Below, one piece after another: positions 61,130 to 64,000 of a DNA stretch of 64,000 nt. The notes beneath the pieces were generated by a model. That model had not been told where the DNA came from, did not search any database, and saw only the letters and a list, made by a program, of their open reading frames with translations. How positions within the stretch are numbered: position 1 is the first letter of the stretch; every line of letters begins with the position of its first letter. This DNA is from Candidatus Heimdallarchaeota archaeon (GTDB lineage: Archaea > Asgardarchaeota > Heimdallarchaeia > Hodarchaeales > Hodarchaeaceae): NCBI GenBank assembly GCA_020353515.1, contig CP070695.1, forward strand, positions 2,967,231-3,031,230, written 5' to 3'. The translations under genes were made by a program, and so were the position numbers.

Positions 61130-62260
61130 TTAAGACTCAGGAAAAGTTACTTCAAAGTATTGCTCCTTCGATAATTTAAGGGGCTGTAACTGAATCCAAT
61201 CATTATATTTTGGCGGTCCAAAGCAAATATTGAGGGAAAGATTAGTCAAATCAGTGAGAAGGGAGTACATCGTCCCAAAACCTTCTTGATAAAGATGAGC
61301 ACTTGGACCATTAGGATACTCTTGACTAAATAGGTCTTTGAGTTGCTGGGTATTAATATTTGGTTGATGCCTCTGTACAAAATTTTTAAGCAAACTTTTA
61401 CGGGTCATTGAATTTTGTAGAAATGGTTCACCATTCAAAATGCCATCATTGTATGAATTATATGGAACCATTTCTGGGTTGAGATAGTGATTCGTGGCGT
61501 ATAAGTATTGAAATTCAGAGCTCTCATCGATGATGTCGATACTATATTTACCATCAAGCCATTCAACACGGATCGCATTACCCCCTTGATCAGCAATTGA
61601 AAAAATATAGGGAAAGCTAACAGGAAGCTCTTTAATAAGGTCAATTGCTTGATCAATACTTGCACATTGTTCAAGTATGGCCCGAACAAAAACTGCAAGA
61701 CCGAATCCTCGAGTTGTTAAGGGATATGCAAAAGCTCCTCCATTACTGATGAAAATCCCTAAACCTTTCTCATTAAAACCATTACCTCTACCAAATCCAA
61801 ACCCCATGAAAGCAAAATGTTTTAATTTCTGGTCAACTTGACTGGTGACGAAAGTAAAGTCCTCTAATGGATCAAGATAAGACCATTCATTTGAATAAGC
61901 TACAATTGTGTTATTTAGTGAGGTCAGCTTCGGTAAAAGCGTTAGAACTGAACAATTTCGTGGAATATCATATGCTGTCTGAAAAAACTGGATTTTTTTA
62001 GGATTAAGGTTCAATCCATCACAAAAACCTTGAATTTCGTCTATTATTCCAGGACAAGCCACTTCTATAGAGCTTTTGAAATCATTAAAGCTATTAAAAC
62101 CAAATTTTTTGAATTTAACTATATTATTTGAGATAAGAGATCGTTTATTAGGAAATTTGTCAATATTCTTTGCAACAGTGTATCCAACATCATATGAGGA
62201 GCCTTTGAGGACTGTTAGATAATATTTTTTCTTAATTAAATTCTTTTCATTCTTCTCCAA
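61130..62260 (-). CDS. C45-type Ntn-hydrolase (acyl-CoA:6-APA acyltransferase-like)
   Basis: This 376-aa protein has the N-terminal strand YLTVLKGSSYDVGYTVAKNI and the putative nucleophile Cys 103 in DIPRNCSVLTLLPK, where family members self-cleave to expose Cys. The block TIVAYSNEWSYLDPLEDFTF and then GFGRGNGFNEKGLGIFISNG follow, the latter being a conserved glycine-rich turn. The C-terminal tail includes GFGTMYSLLTDLTNLSLNIC. The group covers acyltransferases and amidases with amino acid conjugates or bile-salt-type substrates. Cleavage is not proved by sequence alone. It is a single gene. Confidence 0.8.
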   Translation of the reverse strand: MEKNEKNLIKKKYYLTVLKGSSYDVGYTVAKNIDKFPNKRSLISNNIVKFKKFGFNSFNDFKSSIEVACPGIIDEIQGFCDGLNLNPKKIQFFQTAYDIPRNCSVLTLLPKLTSLNNTIVAYSNEWSYLDPLEDFTFVTSQVDQKLKHFAFMGFGFGRGNGFNEKGLGIFISNGGAFAYPLTTRGFGLAVFVRAILEQCASIDQAIDLIKELPVSFPYIFSIADQGGNAIRVEWLDGKYSIDIIDESSEFQYLYATNHYLNPEMVPYNSYNDGILNGEPFLQNSMTRKSLLKNFVQRHQPNINTQQLKDLFSQEYPNGPSAHLYQEGFGTMYSLLTDLTNLSLNICFGPPKYNDWIQLQPLKLSKEQYFEVTFPES

Positions 62261-62740
62261 ATCAATTCACATCCAAATTTGAAAAATTAGATCAGATCCC
62301 AAAACATCTATTTAAAAGATTTAAAATTGAATTCCGTATGGTTCCATTTTGTAAGCTGGAGGGCCAGCTAGAGGGCATGTATGCTTCACACCTCAAACTT
62401 TATTCTCTTCCAAGGTTAAATTGAGGTTTATAGCTATCAATTTCATTGTAAGATTGAGTTAGTTAATAAGGATTTCGTTTAGGGTATCTATTCCTAAATC
62501 AAAGGAGAATTGATTATTCTCTCCCTAATAGAAGAAATTTCGATCAATTTCTTTGTTCAAAATTTAATGAAGAGAAAGATAATACTATCGAGTTTAATTG
62601 CTTGATAACTAAAAACCCAAGTTTTAACAGATTTTGCACTAATTTTTCATTTAATTAATTATATTTTGGAGATATTTACCGTTTAAGACACTAAATAACT
62701 AGATTAAAAAAGAAATCACCCTCCTTTTTTGCGTGTTTTT
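62261..62740. other. Intergenic stretch with one GC-containing hairpin
   Basis: The 480 bases hold no frame I would support as a gene. One hairpin stands out: AGCTGG (62354-62359), loop AGGG, CCAGCT (62364-62369), followed by a weaker GAGG/CCTC pairing (62371-62374 with 62391-62394). Its role is unknown; a small RNA is possible but weakly supported. Confidence 0.35.
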
Positions 62741-63013
62741 TCAGCTTTCTGGTATTTCTTCACGAGAAATTTCAATAACGACTGGTCGTTTGGGATCTGG
62801 ACAACATCGTGAGTGAGTGTTATCCTTAAACCAAGGAAAACTCCCACCTGATTGCATCACTCTAATTGTAGGATAGATGGAGTTATAAGCCGATTGACAC
62901 AATTTACCGACATCTTCGGGAAAAGAAAACACTTCTCCTACTTTATGACCCCGAGGACAAGTTTTATCGCCAAGAATATCAGTAATTTCTAATTTAATTT
63001 TATAATTCGTCAT
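62741..63013 (-). CDS. TIGR04076-family small protein
   Basis: This 90-aa protein has the family layout: an N-terminal strand KIKLEITDILG, CPRGHKVGEVFSFPEDVGKL with the Cys and His, the helix LCQSAYNSIYPTIRVMQSGG, then FPWFKDNTHSRCCPDPKRPV. A double Cys (CCPD) replaces the single Cys of the copy at 56718. The ATG at 63013 is the start. It has no operon partner. The Cys/His residues may bind a metal or participate in redox chemistry; no function is known. Confidence 0.85.
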   Translation of the reverse strand: MTNYKIKLEITDILGDKTCPRGHKVGEVFSFPEDVGKLCQSAYNSIYPTIRVMQSGGSFPWFKDNTHSRCCPDPKRPVVIEISREEIPES

Positions 63014-63180
63014 TTTCTTCGTAACCTTCTCTTATTTTTAGGAATGAATTCGCAAAGGAACAATTGTTTTTAGTTTTTGTGTAACTTGTTCACCATCAAA
63101 GCATTGAGTGATCCAAACAGTCAGTAAATTTTGGCTAGAAGAAAAGACAAATCGTCTTCAAAAATCGTCAAAAGAAGATA

Positions 63181-64000
63181 TTAGTTAAAATTCGATCCAC
63201 GACCGTTAAGAGAACTCTGAGCTGAAATATGCTTGATTGCCCAGATAATGATCACAACAGCAATCAAAATGGCTCCTGTAGAAAAGATTAAATTAACAGA
63301 TTCCTCGAACGTAAGAGCAGCTCCCATAGTTAGGATGCCAAAGGCAATCGCAACGAAAAATAAAGGGTCACGTGAGGAATGACGTGAAAAATAATAAGTT
63401 AGAGACAAAGCAACTGAAATGAATCCAATAGGTAAGATAAGTTCTACTGCATCATGGAAAGTTAGAGCAAATCCAAAAGCTACAATTGCGAAAGCAATCG
63501 CAACGAAAAATGACGGATCACGATGGGATTGTTGCGCAAAATAATATGTGAGAGTCAATCCAACAACCATAAAACCAAATGGTAGAATGATAGAAACAGC
63601 ATCGTCAATCATTAATGAAAAACCGATTGTTAGAACACCAAAAATAATGGCAACAAAAAAAGAAACATCACGTTCAGATTGCCGAGAAGCAAGAAATGCA
63701 CATGAGATACCGATGACTATGAATGTTATTGGTAGAATTATATCAAAGGAGTCGGGGATAATTAGGGAAATTGAAAAGGCTATTATCAAAACACCAACAG
63801 CCAATACAATGTAATAAGATACTTGGGTCTGTTGTTGAGGAGTTAACTTACGGAAGGGAAGATCACGTGATATCTGTTCACGAGCTTGTTTTTTCAACAT
63901 TTCAATCTTAGTAACATCAGTAGGGGAGTCGGTCAGTTTACTACCACATACTGGACAGAAGATAGAACCATCCTCATTAGCAGAGCCACAATTCTCACAG
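63181..64000 (-). CDS. Zinc-ribbon membrane protein with four tandem two-helix repeats (5' end outside window)
   Basis: The gene reads on the minus strand from the window edge to the stop at 63181-63183. Its first part, upstream of the Met at 63900, keeps the frame open and encodes CENCGSANEDGSIFCPVCGS, a CxxC-x-CxxC zinc ribbon. A charged linker (KKQAREQISRDLP) follows. Then come four units of about 50 aa, each a pair of helices with a loop ending in QS-x-RD-x-SFFVAI or RD-x-x-FFVAIAF. The period is 150 bp at DNA level. Zinc-ribbon plus repeated helices is common in archaeal proteins of unknown function. The start lies beyond the window. Confidence 0.8.
   Translation of the reverse strand, partial: CENCGSANEDGSIFCPVCGSKLTDSPTDVTKIEMLKKQAREQISRDLPFRKLTPQQQTQVSYYIVLAVGVLIIAFSISLIIPDSFDIILPITFIVIGISCAFLASRQSERDVSFFVAIIFGVLTIGFSLMIDDAVSIILPFGFMVVGLTLTYYFAQQSHRDPSFFVAIAFAIVAFGFALTFHDAVELILPIGFISVALSLTYYFSRHSSRDPLFFVAIAFGILTMGAALTFEESVNLIFSTGAILIAVVIIIWAIKHISAQSSLNGRGSNFN

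Noticed and set aside
1..64000. CRISPR arrays, IS elements, rRNA and tRNA genes
   Set aside because: I searched by eye for regular spaced repeats, transposase motifs, terminal inverted repeats and conserved RNA sequences and saw none convincing.

Overview
The window is AT-rich, gene-dense DNA that reads as archaeal, most likely an Asgard (Promethearchaeota) genome of the Loki/Heimdall type. The pointers are: an F420-nonreducing [NiFe]-hydrogenase with an HdrA-MvhD fusion; a DUF63-type membrane protein; a Ddn-type (F420) oxidoreductase; a DRG-like TGS GTPase; many small winged-helix regulators; TATA-box-like promoters; frequent TTG/GTG starts; no rRNA, tRNA, IS element or CRISPR array that I can recognise; and a longin/roadblock-like protein next to the hydrogenase. 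The phylum assignment is inference and was not tested by any search.

Layout. 1-2.5 kb: 3' end of a GH4 glycosidase, a HAD phosphatase and an MFS transporter. 2.5-4.3 kb: a GNAT enzyme, an ArsR regulator and the ruins of an arsenic-type permease/ACR3 operon that still keeps its small thioredoxin. 4.5-7.1 kb: a small membrane protein and a 750-aa unknown protein. 7.2-9.8 kb: a CadC-like repressor plus a Zn/Cd/Pb P-type ATPase behind a clear operator. 9.9-17.4 kb: a cysteine hydrolase, then the energy cluster (longin-like protein, HdrA-MvhD fusion, MvhG, MvhA), a CoA-binding protein and a flavodoxin. 17.5-26.3 kb: a sugar/sterol-type epimerase, HAD, methyltransferase, three radical SAM enzymes, an amidase and an isoprenylcysteine-methyltransferase-like protein. 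26.3-30 kb: MetF, a class V aminotransferase and an aromatic-type PLP decarboxylase. 30-35 kb: a frameshifted calcium-loop surface protein, three winged-helix regulators (two of them tandem paralogues), a methyltransferase and a Kelch surface protein. 35-43 kb: NUDIX, DUF63, threonine ammonia-lyase, an unknown protein, an amidohydrolase and an LCMT-type methyltransferase. 43-49 kb: a MacB/FtsX-type ABC operon whose second ATPase carries a large helical N-terminal extension. 49-64 kb: a DRG-like GTPase, a possible structured RNA, a WD40/beta-lactamase fusion, a double winged-helix regulator, a Ddn-like enzyme, an amidohydrolase, ICMT-like proteins (one frameshifted), two TIGR04076-type proteins, a CPBP protease, an MFS transporter, a C45-type Ntn hydrolase and a zinc-ribbon protein with an exact 150-bp repeat period that runs off the right edge.

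How it works together. The best-supported pathway is H2 oxidation by MvhAG, passing electrons through MvhD/HdrA for flavin-based bifurcation; flavodoxin next door is a plausible carrier. MetF and the F420-type oxidoreductase fit a C1/F420 anaerobic lifestyle. The rest is accessory: metal defence, cell-surface proteins, amino-acid degradation and local transcription control. Several decayed genes (ACR3 remnant, ICMT-like gene, surface repeat protein, a DUF6745-like tail) show active gene loss. The most unusual structures are a GNRA-capped hairpin cluster at 50.1 kb, a twin operator 40 bp apart at 58.3 kb, the ATPase fusion and the duplicated/fused regulator family.
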